From: Pseudomonas sp. 21
Lineage (GTDB): Bacteria > Pseudomonadota > Gammaproteobacteria > Pseudomonadales > Pseudomonadaceae
Assembly (NCBI RefSeq): GCF_000955805.1
Contig: NZ_JYOA01000010.1
Coordinates: forward strand, 473,331 to 537,330
Direction: 5' to 3'
Length of the DNA stretch: 64,000 nucleotides
Of the stretch, positions 10,207 to 20,421 are shown piece after piece (within the stretch, counting starts at the first letter, position 1; each line of letters begins with the position of its first letter). Made by a program: the position numbers and the translations under genes. The notes beneath the pieces were generated by a model. It had not been told where the DNA came from, ran no database searches, and worked only from the letters and a program-made list of their open reading frames with translations.

Positions 10207-11076
10207 ATGCGCGCATTGGCTGAATTTGTCATGCGAGGCCGCATGCAGGCGACCCTGGTGGTCGTCGCAGCCGCGGTACTGCAGCCTTTGTTCTGGCTCG
10301 GTGCCGCAGCAGGCAGTCTGGTGCTGTTGCGCCGTGGTCCCAGCGATGCCTTTGGCATCCTGGCCTGGGCGCTGCTTCCGGCACTGGCCTGGTGGTACCT
10401 GGGTGACCCCAGCGTGAGTCTGGTTCTGGTGGGTAGTGCCGTGCTGGCGCAGGTTCTGCGCAGCAAGGTGTCCTGGAACCAGGTGATGCTGGCGAGCGTT
10501 GTGCTCGGTGCGGTGTTCGTGCTGCTGCTCAGCACGGTGTCGGCCGGGTTGGTCGCAGGTCTGGCCGATGCATTCGGCAAGGCCCTGCCGCAGGTTCTGG
10601 CCGAAGCCAAGCTTTCGCCGGAACAGATGGCCGCCCTGCAGGCGGAGATGGTTCCGACCATCACCGGCCTGATGGCAGCCTCGCTGCAGACGATCAGCCT
10701 GTTGTGCCTGATGCTGGCGCGTTATTGGCAAGCAGTACTGTTCAACCCGGAAGGGTTTGGCCGCGAGTTCCGCGCACTGCGTCTGTCGCCGGGCACGGCT
10801 GTAGCGCTGCTGGTCGGCGTTGTGGCACTGCCCTTCGCAGGGCCCGCGGCCACCATGCTGGCGCCGCTGTGCATGATCCCGCTGCTGTTTGCCGGGATCG
10901 CACTGGGGCACGGCTTGGCCGCGCTGAAGAAGCTTCCGGGCTTCTGGCTGGCACCGCTGTACCTGCTGGTATTCGTACTGGGCAATGTGATCTGTCTTGT
11001 CGCCGTAGTCGACAGTCTGTTTGATTTTCGCGGTCGACTGGCCAAGCGCCAGAAAGCTGCGAACGGTGAAGGTTAA
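10207..11076 (+). CDS. DUF2232 integral membrane protein
   Basis: A 289-residue, very hydrophobic protein with about eight predicted membrane segments and a short basic tail (RGRLAKRQKAANGEG). In Pseudomonas a DUF2232 protein commonly lies between rpsR and rplI, so its transcription is tied to ribosomal protein genes. No catalytic motif is visible and the function is unknown. The upstream ribosome site is weak (GATGGATAGATCGC), so expression may depend on read-through or coupling from rpsR. Confidence 0.85.
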   Translation: MRALAEFVMRGRMQATLVVVAAAVLQPLFWLGAAAGSLVLLRRGPSDAFGILAWALLPALAWWYLGDPSVSLVLVGSAVLAQVLRSKVSWNQVMLASVVLGAVFVLLLSTVSAGLVAGLADAFGKALPQVLAEAKLSPEQMAALQAEMVPTITGLMAASLQTISLLCLMLARYWQAVLFNPEGFGREFRALRLSPGTAVALLVGVVALPFAGPAATMLAPLCMIPLLFAGIALGHGLAALKKLPGFWLAPLYLLVFVLGNVICLVAVVDSLFDFRGRLAKRQKAANGEG

Positions 11077-11097
11077 AAGTTAAGAGGTAAGACTCAA

Positions 11098-11544
11098 ATG
11101 GAAGTCATCCTGCTGGAAAAGATCGCCAAACTGGGCAACCTGGGCGACAAGCTGAACGTAAAGGGCGGTTACGCTCGTAACTACCTGCTGCCGCAGGGCA
11201 AAGCCACTGCTGCCACCGCTGCCAACGTCGCTGCTTTCGAAGAGCGCCGTGCAGAGCTGGAAAAAGCCGCTGCTGAGAAAAAAGCCGCTGCTGAAGCTCG
11301 TGCTGCCCAACTGGCCGAACTGATCGTGACCATCGGTGCCCACGCTGGCGACGAAGGCAAGCTGTTCGGTTCGATCGGCACCCGCGATATCGCCGACGCC
11401 GTTTCGGCTGCCGGCTACCCGCTGGAAAAGAGCGAAGTTCGCCTGCCCGACGGCGCCCTGCGCGCTGTAGGCGAATACAACATCGAAGTGCAACTGCACA
11501 TGGATGTTGATGCAACCCTGCACGTGGTTGTAGTCGCCGAGTAA
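11098..11544 (+). CDS. rplI: 50S ribosomal protein L9
   Basis: L9 spans the L1 stalk base through two globular domains joined by a long helix. The product begins [32 protein letters not shown], the L9 signature, continues into an Ala/Glu/Lys-rich connecting helix (about residues 45-75), and ends with the C-terminal RNA-binding domain. Length of 148 is standard. It is the last gene of the operon before a strong terminator. Confidence 0.98.
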   Translation: MEVILLEKIAKLGNLGDKLNVKGGYARNYLLPQGKATAATAANVAAFEERRAELEKAAAEKKAAAEARAAQLAELIVTIGAHAGDEGKLFGSIGTRDIADAVSAAGYPLEKSEVRLPDGALRAVGEYNIEVQLHMDVDATLHVVVVAE

Positions 11545-11603
11545 GCGATCCGTCGCTAGGACGTTTCGCACATCTTGCATGGGCGAATCAGTCCGCTAAC
11601 ATC

Positions 11604-11645
11604 GGGCACGGTACTGAAATTCGGTACCGTGCCCTTTGTTTTTTC
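11604..11645 (+). terminator. Terminator after rplI
   Basis: Stem GGGCACGGTAC / GTACCGTGCCC (11604-11614 and 11624-11634), extendable by a G-U and a G-C pair, followed by TTTGTTTTTTCC. It separates the ribosomal operon from dnaB. Confidence 0.88.
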
Positions 11646-11684
11646 CGCCTTTGAATTTCTACGAAGAGCCCGCACGAAGCGCCC

Positions 11685-13079
11685 ATGAACGACATCACCG
11701 TCCCCGAGCAATACGACCTGCAGACCGCTTCCCTCAAGGTGCCGCCGCACTCGATCGAAGCTGAACAGGCGGTGCTGGGCGGCCTGATGCTCGACAACAA
11801 CGCCTGGGAGCGTGTCTCCGACGCCGTGTCCGATGGCGACTTCTACCGCCATGACCATCGCCTGATCTTCCGCGCCGTCTACAAGCTCGCCGAAGCGAAC
11901 CAGCCGATCGACGTGGTGACCCTGTCCGAGATGCTCGAGCGCGAAGGTCAGCTGTCCCAGGTGGGCGGCCTCGCGTACCTCGCCGAGCTGGCGAAGAACA
12001 CGCCCTCGGTGGCGAACATCAAGGCCTACGCGAACATCATCCGCGAACGCGCCACGCTGCGGCAGCTGATCGGCATCAGCAGCGACATCGCCGACAGTGC
12101 CTTCAACCCCGAGGGGCGCAGCGCCAACGAAGTGCTCGACGAAGCCGAACGGCGGATCTTCGAGATCGCCGAAGCGCGGCCGAAGACCGGCGGCCCGGTG
12201 GGCATCGGCGACATCCTGGTCAAGACCATCGACCGCATCGACCACCTGTTCAACACCTCGGATGCGCTGACCGGTATCACCACCGGCTTCACCGACCTCG
12301 ACGAGAAGACCAGCGGTCTGCAGCCATCCGACTTGATCATCGTTGCGGGCCGTCCGTCGATGGGCAAGACCACCTTCGCCATGAACCTGGTGGAGAACGC
12401 CCTGATGCGCAGCGACAAGGCGATCCTGGTGTACTCCCTGGAGATGCCCTCCGACTCCATCGTGATGCGTATGCTCGCCTCGCTCGGACGCATCGACCAG
12501 ACCAAGGTGCGTACCGGTAAGCTGGACGACGAGGATTGGCCGCGCCTGACCTCGGCGGTGAACCTGCTCAGCGACCGCAAGCTGTTCATCGATGACACCG
12601 CCGGCATCTCGCCCTCGGAAATGCGCGCGCGGACCCGCCGCCTGTCCCGCGAGCACGGCGAGATCGGCATGATCATGGTCGACTACCTGCAGCTCATGCA
12701 GATCCCCGGTTCCGCCGGCGACAACCGGACCAACGAGATTTCCGAGATTTCCCGCTCGCTGAAGGCGCTGGCGAAGGAATTCAACTGCCCGGTGGTGGCG
12801 CTCTCCCAGCTCAACCGCTCGCTGGAACAGCGCCCCAACAAGCGCCCGGTGAACTCCGACCTGCGCGAATCCGGAGCGATCGAGCAGGACGCCGACGTGA
12901 TCATGTTCGTCTACCGCGACGAGGTGTATCACCCGGAGACCGAGTTCAAGGGCGTTGCCGAGATCATCCTCGGCAAGCAGCGTAACGGCCCGATCGGCAC
13001 GGTGCGCGTGGCCTTCCTCGGCCGCTACAGCCGCTTCGAGAACCTTGCGCCCGGCATGTACAACTTCGAAGACGAGTAG
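11685..13079 (+). CDS. dnaB: Replicative DNA helicase DnaB
   Basis: The hexameric 5'-3' helicase of the replication fork, loaded at oriC and interacting with DnaG primase. The 464-residue protein has the N-terminal DnaB domain (PHSIEAEQAVLGGLMLDN) and the RecA-like C-terminal domain with Walker A GRPSMGKT at residues 222-229, the Walker B region IGMIMVDYLQLM, and LRESGAIEQDADVIMFVYRDE. No intein interrupts it. It is monocistronic between two terminators. Confidence 0.98.
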   Translation: MNDITVPEQYDLQTASLKVPPHSIEAEQAVLGGLMLDNNAWERVSDAVSDGDFYRHDHRLIFRAVYKLAEANQPIDVVTLSEMLEREGQLSQVGGLAYLAELAKNTPSVANIKAYANIIRERATLRQLIGISSDIADSAFNPEGRSANEVLDEAERRIFEIAEARPKTGGPVGIGDILVKTIDRIDHLFNTSDALTGITTGFTDLDEKTSGLQPSDLIIVAGRPSMGKTTFAMNLVENALMRSDKAILVYSLEMPSDSIVMRMLASLGRIDQTKVRTGKLDDEDWPRLTSAVNLLSDRKLFIDDTAGISPSEMRARTRRLSREHGEIGMIMVDYLQLMQIPGSAGDNRTNEISEISRSLKALAKEFNCPVVALSQLNRSLEQRPNKRPVNSDLRESGAIEQDADVIMFVYRDEVYHPETEFKGVAEIILGKQRNGPIGTVRVAFLGRYSRFENLAPGMYNFEDE

Positions 13080-13102
13080 CAATGCCGCATTCCGCGTGAC
13101 CG

Positions 13103-13131
13103 ACGGGCGCCTTAAGATAGGCGCCCGTTTT
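13103..13131 (+). terminator. Terminator after dnaB
   Basis: Stem ACGGGCGCCT / AGGCGCCCGT with a 6-base loop followed by TTT, ending 17 bases before the alr start codon. Confidence 0.8.
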
Positions 13132-13147
13132 CATTGCAGAGGCCGCC

Positions 13148-14224
13148 ATGCGCCCGCTCGTCGCCCACGTCGATCTAGCCGCCATTCGCCACAACTACGC
13201 CGTCGCCAAGCGCTGCGCGCCGGGGCGTGAAGCCTTTGCGGTGGTCAAGGCGAACGCCTATGGGCATGGCGCGCGGGAGGTGGTGAGCTGCCTGCACGAC
13301 GAGGCCGACGGGTTTGCGGTGGCCTGCCTGGAAGAAGCCGCCGAGGTGCGCGCGCTGCATGCCGGCGCCCGCATCCTGCTGCTGGAGGGCTGCTTCGAGC
13401 CGTCGGAATACCTGATCGCTGCCCAGCTGCGCCTGGACGTAGCGGTGCAAGGCCTCGAGCAGGCCCAGGCACTGCTCGCCGCGCAGATGCCCAGCGCGCT
13501 CAATGTGTGGATGAAACTGGATACCGGCATGCACCGCCTGGGCTTCTCGCCCGAGGCGCTGCGCGACTGGCATCCGCGCCTGCGCCAGGCGCCGCAGGTG
13601 GCCGAGCTGAACCTGATGAGCCACTTCGCCAACGCCGACTTGCGCGGCGACGAGCTGACCGAGGACCAGGTGGCCTGTTTCCTCAGTGTGCTGGACCTGG
13701 ATTTCGACTTGCGCTCGCTGGCCAACTCCGCCGCGGTGCTGACCATCCCCGCCGCGCATATGGACTGGGTTCGCCCCGGCATCATGCTCTATGGCGCCAC
13801 GCCCTTCGCCGACATCGGCGCCGCCGAACTGGGCCTGCGCCCGGCCATGAGCCTCGAGGCGCAACTGATTGCCGTGCGCGAGGTGGCAGTCGGTGAGAGC
13901 GTTGGCTACGGCGCGACCTGGGTGGCCCGGCGGCCGTCGCGCATCGGCACCGTGAGCTGCGGCTATGCCGATGGTTATCCGCGCCACGCGCCGAGCGGCA
14001 CGCCGGTGCTGGTGGATGGCCAGCGCACGGTGCTGGCCGGGCGGGTATCGATGGACATGCTGGCGGTGGACCTGACCGACCTGCCCAATGCCGCCGTGGG
14101 CGACCGCGTGGAGCTGTGGGGCGCCAACCTGCCGGTGGACGAGGTGGCGGCCCACGCCGGGACAATCGGCTACGAGCTGCTGACCAAGGTCACCGCCCGC
14201 GTGCCGCGCCGCTACCGCAGCTGA
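13148..14224 (+). CDS. alr: Alanine racemase, PLP-dependent
   Basis: Interconverts L- and D-alanine for peptidoglycan synthesis. The N-terminal TIM-barrel carries the PLP-binding lysine in AVVKANAYGHG (K34), and the second catalytic base is the tyrosine in VGYGATW (Y254). Length of 358 residues is usual. The short gap after the dnaB terminator leaves little room for a separate promoter. Its TGA abuts the stop codon of the convergent diguanylate cyclase gene at 14225. It could be the catabolic paralog DadX by sequence alone, but the position after dnaB indicates Alr. Confidence 0.93.
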   Translation: MRPLVAHVDLAAIRHNYAVAKRCAPGREAFAVVKANAYGHGAREVVSCLHDEADGFAVACLEEAAEVRALHAGARILLLEGCFEPSEYLIAAQLRLDVAVQGLEQAQALLAAQMPSALNVWMKLDTGMHRLGFSPEALRDWHPRLRQAPQVAELNLMSHFANADLRGDELTEDQVACFLSVLDLDFDLRSLANSAAVLTIPAAHMDWVRPGIMLYGATPFADIGAAELGLRPAMSLEAQLIAVREVAVGESVGYGATWVARRPSRIGTVSCGYADGYPRHAPSGTPVLVDGQRTVLAGRVSMDMLAVDLTDLPNAAVGDRVELWGANLPVDEVAAHAGTIGYELLTKVTARVPRRYRS

Positions 14225-16102
14225 TCAGGCGCGGTCTTCGCTTTCCAGCCATTCGTTTTCCGGCCAGAGCTCGCTGGTCTCGCCGGCGGCCTCGCTGGCC
14301 ATGGCGTAGGCCGCGCGACCGTTGCCCTTGACTTCGTAGAGCGCCTGGTCGGCGGCCTTGTAGAGCTTGCTGAACTGCATCGCGTGGCTGGGGTAGATGG
14401 CCACGCCGATGCTCGGTGTGACGCGCAGCTCCAGCGTTTCGAACTTCACCGGGCGCGCCAGTTCGTTGAGGATGCGGTAGGCGATTTCCTTGGCGTGCCC
14501 CTCTGCGTCCGGGCCGGAGATCAGCGCCGCGAACTCGTCACCGCCCAGGCGCGCCACGCAGTCGCTGCCGCGCACGCACAGGCGCAGGCGATTGCCGACG
14601 TTCTGCAGCATGAAGTCCCCGGCGTCGTGGCCGTGGCTGTCGTTGATCGGTTTGAAGTGGTCAAGGTCGATCAGCATCAGGGCGAGGGTTTCGCCGTTCT
14701 GCTGGGCGCTCGCCAGGGCGTGCTCGGCGTGCTCCACCAGGTAGCGGCGGTTCGGCAGGCCGGTCAGCGGGTCATAGTGCGCGGCGTGCTGCAGCTGCAC
14801 TTCGCGCTCGCGCAGCAGCTGGTTGCTCTGGGTGAGTTCGGCGGTGCGCTCGGCTACGGCGGTGGCCAGGTCCTGCTGGGCGCTCTGCATGAGGGTCAGG
14901 CGTGCGCTTTTCTCCCGGTCAGCCTGTTCCAGCGCCTGGGCGCGCTCGCGCTTGAGGCCCTGGATGCGCGAGGTGAGGGCGAAGGAGAACAGCACCGACT
15001 CCATGGCCACGGCGATGGGGAAGATGTACGAGGTCAGCGGCGACGGCTGCACCACGCCGGTGGCGCGCATCACCGAAATGCTCACGCTGGTCAGGACCAG
15101 GCCGAAGCCGAGCAGGTAGAGGAACGCCGGGAACGAGCCCTGGCGCCAGCGCACCAGGGCGCCGCCCAGCGCGGCCGGCACGCCGATCAGGGTGATCGCC
15201 ACCAGCATCCAGCCGGCCACGCCACGCAGGTGCAGGGCGCCGAGGACGATGGTCAGCACATACAGCGCGCAGTTCAGGTTCAGCAGCCAGTGCGACCAGC
15301 GCACGTGGCGGCGGGTCTGCAGCAGGGTGATGGTGAAGCGATGCACGCACAGGCCCCAGAGCGAGGGCAGGGTGATGCGGTCCAGCCACCAGGGCACCGG
15401 ATGATCCGGCCAGAAGTACTCGAAACCGTGGCCGCTCATTCCTAAGCTGAACAGCAGCGCACTGGCGGTGGTCAGTACGTACCAGAAGTACGCCGGGTCG
15501 CGCAGGGTCAGCAGGATGAACAAGTTGTACAGCAGCAGCGCGGCGATCAGGCCGTAGATGAAGCCGAGGAGCAGGCTGGTATCGGCGCGGTGGTCCTGCA
15601 GATCGTCCAGCGACCAGATGCGCAGCGGGAAGGAGTTGCCGGCCGGATCGTAGACGCGGGCATAGACGCGCACCGGGCCGGTGCCTTCGGGCAGATGGAA
15701 GACCGGGCGGCGGTAGTCACGGTCGCGGCCCTGGGCGAAGGGCACGGCCTCGCCGGAAAGCGTTTCCCGGTAGACGCCGCGTTCGTCGGGCAGGTAGAGG
15801 CGCAGGTCCTTCAGATTGACCGCGTCCACCTCCAGCCACCAGCCGCCCAGCGGCGAGGTGCGGCGGTCGAGGTCCAGGCGCAGCCACCAGCCATCGGGGC
15901 TCTGGCCGACGCTGGTGCGGCCGTTGGCGGGCACGAAGTCGTGGCTGGCCTGCACGGCTTCCAGCGACAGCGGCCCGTCACGCTCCTGCAGCAGTTCGAG
16001 GTGATCGTTGAGCCAGGCGCCGCTGGCCTTGTCGTCCAGGTCGAAGGCTAGCGCGGTGTGGCAGAACAGCAGGGTAAGCAACAGCACGAAGGCACGACGC
16101 AC
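14225..16102 (-). CDS. nicD: 7TM-DISM diguanylate cyclase, NicD-like
   Basis: Synthesises cyclic di-GMP in response to an extracellular signal. Domains in order: signal peptide ending near ALAF, periplasmic 7TMR-DISM extracellular domain, seven membrane helices (roughly residues 185-390), a coiled-coil linker, and a GGDEF domain with intact GGDEF at 520-524. RGSD at 511-514 is an inhibitory I-site. The position downstream of alr matches P. aeruginosa PA4929 (NicD), reported to sense nutrients such as glutamate in biofilm dispersion. I place the start at the GTG at 16102, spaced 8 bases from AGGGAG; the GTG at 16111 is too close to that site. Confidence 0.88.
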   Translation of the reverse strand: MRRAFVLLLTLLFCHTALAFDLDDKASGAWLNDHLELLQERDGPLSLEAVQASHDFVPANGRTSVGQSPDGWWLRLDLDRRTSPLGGWWLEVDAVNLKDLRLYLPDERGVYRETLSGEAVPFAQGRDRDYRRPVFHLPEGTGPVRVYARVYDPAGNSFPLRIWSLDDLQDHRADTSLLLGFIYGLIAALLLYNLFILLTLRDPAYFWYVLTTASALLFSLGMSGHGFEYFWPDHPVPWWLDRITLPSLWGLCVHRFTITLLQTRRHVRWSHWLLNLNCALYVLTIVLGALHLRGVAGWMLVAITLIGVPAALGGALVRWRQGSFPAFLYLLGFGLVLTSVSISVMRATGVVQPSPLTSYIFPIAVAMESVLFSFALTSRIQGLKRERAQALEQADREKSARLTLMQSAQQDLATAVAERTAELTQSNQLLREREVQLQHAAHYDPLTGLPNRRYLVEHAEHALASAQQNGETLALMLIDLDHFKPINDSHGHDAGDFMLQNVGNRLRLCVRGSDCVARLGGDEFAALISGPDAEGHAKEIAYRILNELARPVKFETLELRVTPSIGVAIYPSHAMQFSKLYKAADQALYEVKGNGRAAYAMASEAAGETSELWPENEWLESEDRA

Positions 16103-16239
16103 GACAGGCACTCCCTGGCCTGGGCGGGATGGCCAGGCGTACTGCGGATAGTGGCTGAAGTATAGCCAGATGATGGCATTGGCAATCTACCGTCAGACGC
16201 TTAAATCTGAGCTCGCTGGTCGGATTTGTACACTTTTTG

Positions 16240-16248
16240 TGCTATATT
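16240..16248 (+). promoter_or_regulatory. Possible extended -10 promoter for ygiQ
   Basis: TG-C-TATATT at 16240-16248 is an extended -10 element with no convincing -35 hexamer at 17 bp. It lies about 50 bases upstream of the ygiQ start and would give a short leader. Confidence 0.4.
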
Positions 16249-16299
16249 CCGCGCCCGCGTTTTTCCGCGATCCCTATTAGAGATACCCCGGTGCCCGTG

Positions 16300-18549
16300 A
16301 TGCAAGCCGCCAAGCCGTTGTTCGACTATCCCAAGTTCTGGGCCGAGTGTTTCGGCCCGGCGCCGTTCCTGCCCATGAGCAAGGAAGAGATGGATCAGCT
16401 GGGTTGGGATTCCTGCGACATCATCATCGTCACCGGGGATGCCTACGTCGACCATCCGTCGTTCGGCATGGCCATCATCGGCCGCCTGCTGGAAGCCCAG
16501 GGCTTCCGCGTGGGCATCATCGCCCAGCCGGACTGGCGCTCGAAGGACGACTTCATGAAGCTCGGCCAGCCGAACCTGTTCTTCGGCGTGGCGGCGGGCA
16601 ACATGGACTCGATGATCAACCGCTACACCGCGGACAAGAAGATCCGCAGCGATGACGCCTATACGCCGGGCGGCCTCGCCGGCAAGCGCCCGGATCGTGC
16701 CAGCCTGGTCTATAGCCAGCGCTGCAAGGAAGCCTACAGCGACACCCCGGTAGTGCTGGGTGGCATCGAGGCCTCGCTGCGCCGCATCGCCCACTACGAC
16801 TACTGGCAGGACAAGGTTCGCCGCTCCATCCTCATGGACGCCACCGCCGACATCCTGCTGTACGGCAACGCCGAGCGCGCCGTGGTGGAGATCGCCCAGC
16901 GCCTGGCCGCCGGCGAACAGGTCGAGCAGATCACTGACGTGCGCGGTACCGCCTTCGTACGCCGCGACACCCCCGAAGGCTGGTTCGAGGTGGACTCCAC
17001 CCGCATCGACCGTCCGGGCAAGGTCGACAAGATCATCAACCCGTACGTGAACACCCAGGACACCGCCGCCTGCGCCATCGAGCAGGAGAAGGGCGAGCAG
17101 GAAGACCCGAACGAAGCCAAGGTCGTGCAGTTGCTGGCCCACCCGCGCCTGGAGCGCGAGCGCACGGTGATCCGCCTGCCGTCGTTCGAGAAGGTGCGCA
17201 GCGATGCGGTGCTCTATGCCCACGCCAACCGCGTGCTGCACCTGGAGACCAACCCGGGCAACGCCCGCGCCCTGGTGCAGAAGCACGGCGAGGTGGACGT
17301 GTGGTTCAACCCGCCGCCCATCCCGATGAGCACCGAGGAAATGGACTACGTGTTCGGCATGCCCTATGCGCGCGTGCCGCACCCGCTGTACGGCAAGGAG
17401 AAGATCCCGGCCTACGAGATGATCCGTTTCTCGGTGAACATCATGCGTGGCTGCTTCGGTGGCTGTACCTTCTGCTCGATCACCGAGCACGAAGGGCGGA
17501 TCATCCAGAACCGCTCCCACGAGTCGATCCTCGCCGAGATCGAGGAGATGAAGAAGGTGCCGGGCTTCACCGGTGTCGTCTCCGACCTCGGCGGCCCGAC
17601 CGCCAACATGTACCGCATCGCCTGCAAGGACCCGGAGATCGAGCGCCACTGCCGCAAGCCGTCCTGCGTGTGGCCGGGCATCTGCGAGAACCTCAATACC
17701 GACCATTCCTCGCTCATCGAGCTGTACCGCAAGGCCCGTGCCCTGCCGGGCGTGAAGAAGATCCTGATCGCCTCCGGCCTGCGCTATGACCTCGCCGTGG
17801 AGTCGCCCGAGTACGTCAAGGAGCTGGTGACGCACCACGTCGGCGGCTACCTGAAGATCGCCCCGGAGCACACCGAGGAAGGCCCGCTGTCGAAGATGAT
17901 GAAGCCGGGCATCGGCACCTACGACGCCTTCAAGCGCATGTTCGAGAAGTTCTCCAAGGAGGCGGGCAAGGAGCAGTACCTGATCCCGTACTTCATCGCG
18001 GCGCATCCGGGCACCACCGACGAGGACATGATGAACCTCGCCCTGTGGCTCAAGCGCAACGGCTTCCGCGCGGACCAGGTGCAGGCGTTCTATCCCTCGC
18101 CCATGGCCAGCGCGACCGCCATGTACCACTCGGGCAAGAACCCGCTGCGCAAGGTGACCTACAAGAGCGACGGCGTGACCATCGTCAAGAGCGACCAGCA
18201 GCGTCGCCTGCACAAGGCCTTCCTGCGCTACCACGACCCGAAGGGCTGGCCGATGTTGCGCGAAGCACTGGAGCGCATGGGCCGCGCGGACCTGATCGGC
18301 AACGGCAAACACCACCTGATCCCGACCTACCAGCCGCAGACTGACGAATACCAGAGCGCGCGCCGCAAGAATTCCACCCCGGCCGGCAGCAAGAAGGCTG
18401 GCCAGCCGCTGCTGACCCAGCACACCGGCCTGCCGCCGCGCGCCAGCAACGGCTCCAAGCCGTGGAACAAGGCCGAGGAAGGCAAGGCCACCGGCTACGC
18501 CAAGGGCAAGAAGCGCACCACCAAGCGGCAGCCGAATATTCCGCGCTGA
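16300..18549 (+). CDS. ygiQ: YgiQ family radical SAM protein
   Basis: A large radical S-adenosylmethionine protein of the UPF0313 family with no established reaction. The product shares near-verbatim blocks with E. coli YgiQ, such as [29 protein letters not shown] and GIIAQPDW. The 4Fe-4S cluster motif CFGGCTFC places cysteines at 385, 389 and 392. The C-terminal 70 residues are Lys/Pro-rich and probably disordered. I chose the ATG at 16300 (749 residues); an in-frame GTG at 16291 is an alternative, and more upstream starts would run into the promoter. Confidence 0.93.
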   Translation: MQAAKPLFDYPKFWAECFGPAPFLPMSKEEMDQLGWDSCDIIIVTGDAYVDHPSFGMAIIGRLLEAQGFRVGIIAQPDWRSKDDFMKLGQPNLFFGVAAGNMDSMINRYTADKKIRSDDAYTPGGLAGKRPDRASLVYSQRCKEAYSDTPVVLGGIEASLRRIAHYDYWQDKVRRSILMDATADILLYGNAERAVVEIAQRLAAGEQVEQITDVRGTAFVRRDTPEGWFEVDSTRIDRPGKVDKIINPYVNTQDTAACAIEQEKGEQEDPNEAKVVQLLAHPRLERERTVIRLPSFEKVRSDAVLYAHANRVLHLETNPGNARALVQKHGEVDVWFNPPPIPMSTEEMDYVFGMPYARVPHPLYGKEKIPAYEMIRFSVNIMRGCFGGCTFCSITEHEGRIIQNRSHESILAEIEEMKKVPGFTGVVSDLGGPTANMYRIACKDPEIERHCRKPSCVWPGICENLNTDHSSLIELYRKARALPGVKKILIASGLRYDLAVESPEYVKELVTHHVGGYLKIAPEHTEEGPLSKMMKPGIGTYDAFKRMFEKFSKEAGKEQYLIPYFIAAHPGTTDEDMMNLALWLKRNGFRADQVQAFYPSPMASATAMYHSGKNPLRKVTYKSDGVTIVKSDQQRRLHKAFLRYHDPKGWPMLREALERMGRADLIGNGKHHLIPTYQPQTDEYQSARRKNSTPAGSKKAGQPLLTQHTGLPPRASNGSKPWNKAEEGKATGYAKGKKRTTKRQPNIPR

Positions 18550-18572
18550 TCCGTCCGCGTTGAGCTTCGAAG

Positions 18573-18605
18573 AAAGGCGTGGCCGCTAAGCGGTCACGCC
18601 TTTTT
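18573..18605. terminator. Bidirectional terminator between ygiQ and the hemerythrin gene
   Basis: Long stem AAAGGCGTGGCCGC / GCGGTCACGCCTTT (one G-T mismatch) with a TAA loop and T-runs on both sides. The stop codon of the minus-strand hemerythrin gene lies in the loop, so the terminator overlaps its last codons. Confidence 0.82.
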
Positions 18606-18996
18606 GCATGAAGAAGCCCACGTACGCCTTGTCCACCTTCAGGATGTGGTGGATCAGCCAGGACTTGAGCAGCTCCAAGGCCTCGACCGAAACGACTTCG
18701 CCATCCTCGTGGCGGTACAGCAGGTCGATGATCTGCCGGTTGAAGCGGTCGTGCTCGGCCCGGTGCGCCTCCTCCTCGGGGTAGCCCAGGCGCTGGAACA
18801 GCACCTCTTCGACGATGAAGTGGTTCATCGTGTACTCCACCAGTTGCTCCAGCAGCTCGCCGATGGGCTGGCCCTCGCCCTCCGGGCCGTTCAGGCTGTC
18901 ATACAGCGCGTTGGTGAGGTCGACCAGCCAGCGATGCTGTTCATCGATCCGCTCGATTCCGATCACGAACTCGTCGTTCCAGGGCATGAAGCTCAT
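18586..18996 (-). CDS. Bacteriohemerythrin
   Basis: A stand-alone hemerythrin domain (136 residues) that binds O2 at a diiron centre. Ligand-bearing motifs are in the expected order: DEQHRWLV, NHFIVEE, HRAEHDRF and HHILKVDKAY (the HxxxE...HxxxH...HxxxxD pattern). The ATG at 18996 follows AAGGAG at good distance; an upstream start would add 11 residues with no ribosome site. It stands alone, with no linked chemoreceptor or cyclase domain, suggesting oxygen supply or sensing in the cytoplasm. Confidence 0.92.
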   Translation of the reverse strand: MSFMPWNDEFVIGIERIDEQHRWLVDLTNALYDSLNGPEGEGQPIGELLEQLVEYTMNHFIVEEVLFQRLGYPEEEAHRAEHDRFNRQIIDLLYRHEDGEVVSVEALELLKSWLIHHILKVDKAYVGFFMQKGVTA

Positions 18997-19173
18997 CCGT
19001 GCACTCCTTGGGTTGGAAGCGCAGATCATCCCGATCCGCCACCGCTAAACCCTGACGTCAATCAATCAAAGTGCGATGTGTCTGAAGGGCTGGCGTGACG
19101 CGGGATGTAGGAGTATTCTCGGCCTTATTTGGTACGATAGTTCCATATCATAAAAACAAGACCGGAGCCCGCC

Positions 19174-20421
19174 ATGCGTCTCGCCACTCTCTCTCTTCTC
19201 GCTCTCTCCGTTGCCCTGGCCGCCTGCGGCGAAGGTGACAAGCCCACCGCTGCCGTCAGCGCCGACTTCCAGAAAGACCTGCAGGCGCGCCTGATCAAGG
19301 CCAAGGCTGGCGATGTCATCGACATTCCTGCCGGCACCTACCACCTGGACCGCAGCCTGAGCCTGAAGGTGGACGGCGTGACCATCCGCGGCGCCGGGAT
19401 GGACAAGACCATCCTCAGCTTCAAGAACCAGAAGGCCGGCGCCGAAGGCCTGTTCGTCGATGCCTCGGACTTCACCATCGAGAGCCTGGCCATCGAGGAT
19501 GCCAAGGGCGACGGCCTGAAGGTCATCGGTGGCAAGAACATCGTCATCCGCAACATCCGCACCGAATGGACCAACGGCCCGGCTACCGAGAACGGCGGCT
19601 ACGGCATCTACCCGGTGCAGACCGAAAATACGTTGCTCGAAGGCAATGTCGCGATCGGCGCCTCCGACTCGGGTATCTACGTCGGCCAGTCGCGCAACGT
19701 GGTCGTGCGCAACAACCGCGCCGAGCGCAACGTCGCCGGTATCGAGATCGAGAACACCATCGGCGCCGACGTCTACAACAACGTCGCCACCGACAATACC
19801 GGCGGCATCCTCGTCTTCAACATGCCCAACCTGCCGCAGCCGGGACGCGGCACCCGCGTCTTCGACAACGATGTGCAGGGCAACAACCACGAGAACTTCG
19901 GCCACAAGGGCACCCCGGTGGCCAGCGTGCCGGCGGGCTCGGGCGTGGTGGTGAACTCCAACGACGACGTGGAGATCTTCGACAACAAGATCGGCAACCA
20001 CAAGACTGCCAACGTCATCGTCAGCAGCTACTTCAGCACCGGTTATTCGGGCAAGGCCACCCAGCCCAACTTCGACCCGTACCCCGAAGGCATCTTCATC
20101 CACGGCAACACCTTCGGCCCGGGCGGCGACAGCCCCGACCACCTGGAGCTCAAGGCCCTGAAGATCGCCAAGTTCGGTCTCAACGGGCGCCTGCCGGACA
20201 TCCTCTGGGACGGCTACTTCAACGACAAGAAACTGGTCGACGGCAAGCTTCCGGAAGCCCTGGCCATCTGCATCGACAACGGCAACGCAGGCATCGTCAA
20301 CGTCGACGGCCCCAACGGCTACAAGAACATCAGCACCGACATGAGCAGCCACCAGTGCAAGCTCAAGCCACTGCCGAAGATCGAACAGGCCGGCCTCGGC
20401 GAGAAGGGCAACAAGGCATGA
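19174..20421 (+). CDS. Parallel beta-helix lipoprotein, partner of a diheme cytochrome
   Basis: A 415-residue predicted lipoprotein (lipobox LAAC, Cys18) with right-handed beta-helix repeats through the middle, recognisable as recurring hydrophobic and Asn-rich turns (NIVIRNI, NVVVRNNRAERN, GADVYNNVATDNTGG). It resembles the uncharacterised family of parallel beta-helix proteins commonly found next to SO_2930-type diheme cytochromes. Its TGA overlaps the cytochrome ATG (ATGA), so the two are coupled. Beta-helix proteins often bind or cleave polysaccharide, but no lyase active site is recognisable, so the substrate is unknown. Confidence 0.82.
   Translation: MRLATLSLLALSVALAACGEGDKPTAAVSADFQKDLQARLIKAKAGDVIDIPAGTYHLDRSLSLKVDGVTIRGAGMDKTILSFKNQKAGAEGLFVDASDFTIESLAIEDAKGDGLKVIGGKNIVIRNIRTEWTNGPATENGGYGIYPVQTENTLLEGNVAIGASDSGIYVGQSRNVVVRNNRAERNVAGIEIENTIGADVYNNVATDNTGGILVFNMPNLPQPGRGTRVFDNDVQGNNHENFGHKGTPVASVPAGSGVVVNSNDDVEIFDNKIGNHKTANVIVSSYFSTGYSGKATQPNFDPYPEGIFIHGNTFGPGGDSPDHLELKALKIAKFGLNGRLPDILWDGYFNDKKLVDGKLPEALAICIDNGNAGIVNVDGPNGYKNISTDMSSHQCKLKPLPKIEQAGLGEKGNKA

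Noticed and set aside
19566..20417. Long upstream extension of the cytochrome frame
   Set aside because: It overlaps the beta-helix gene out of frame and is Arg/Gln-rich; the lipoprotein signal at 20418 is the real start.
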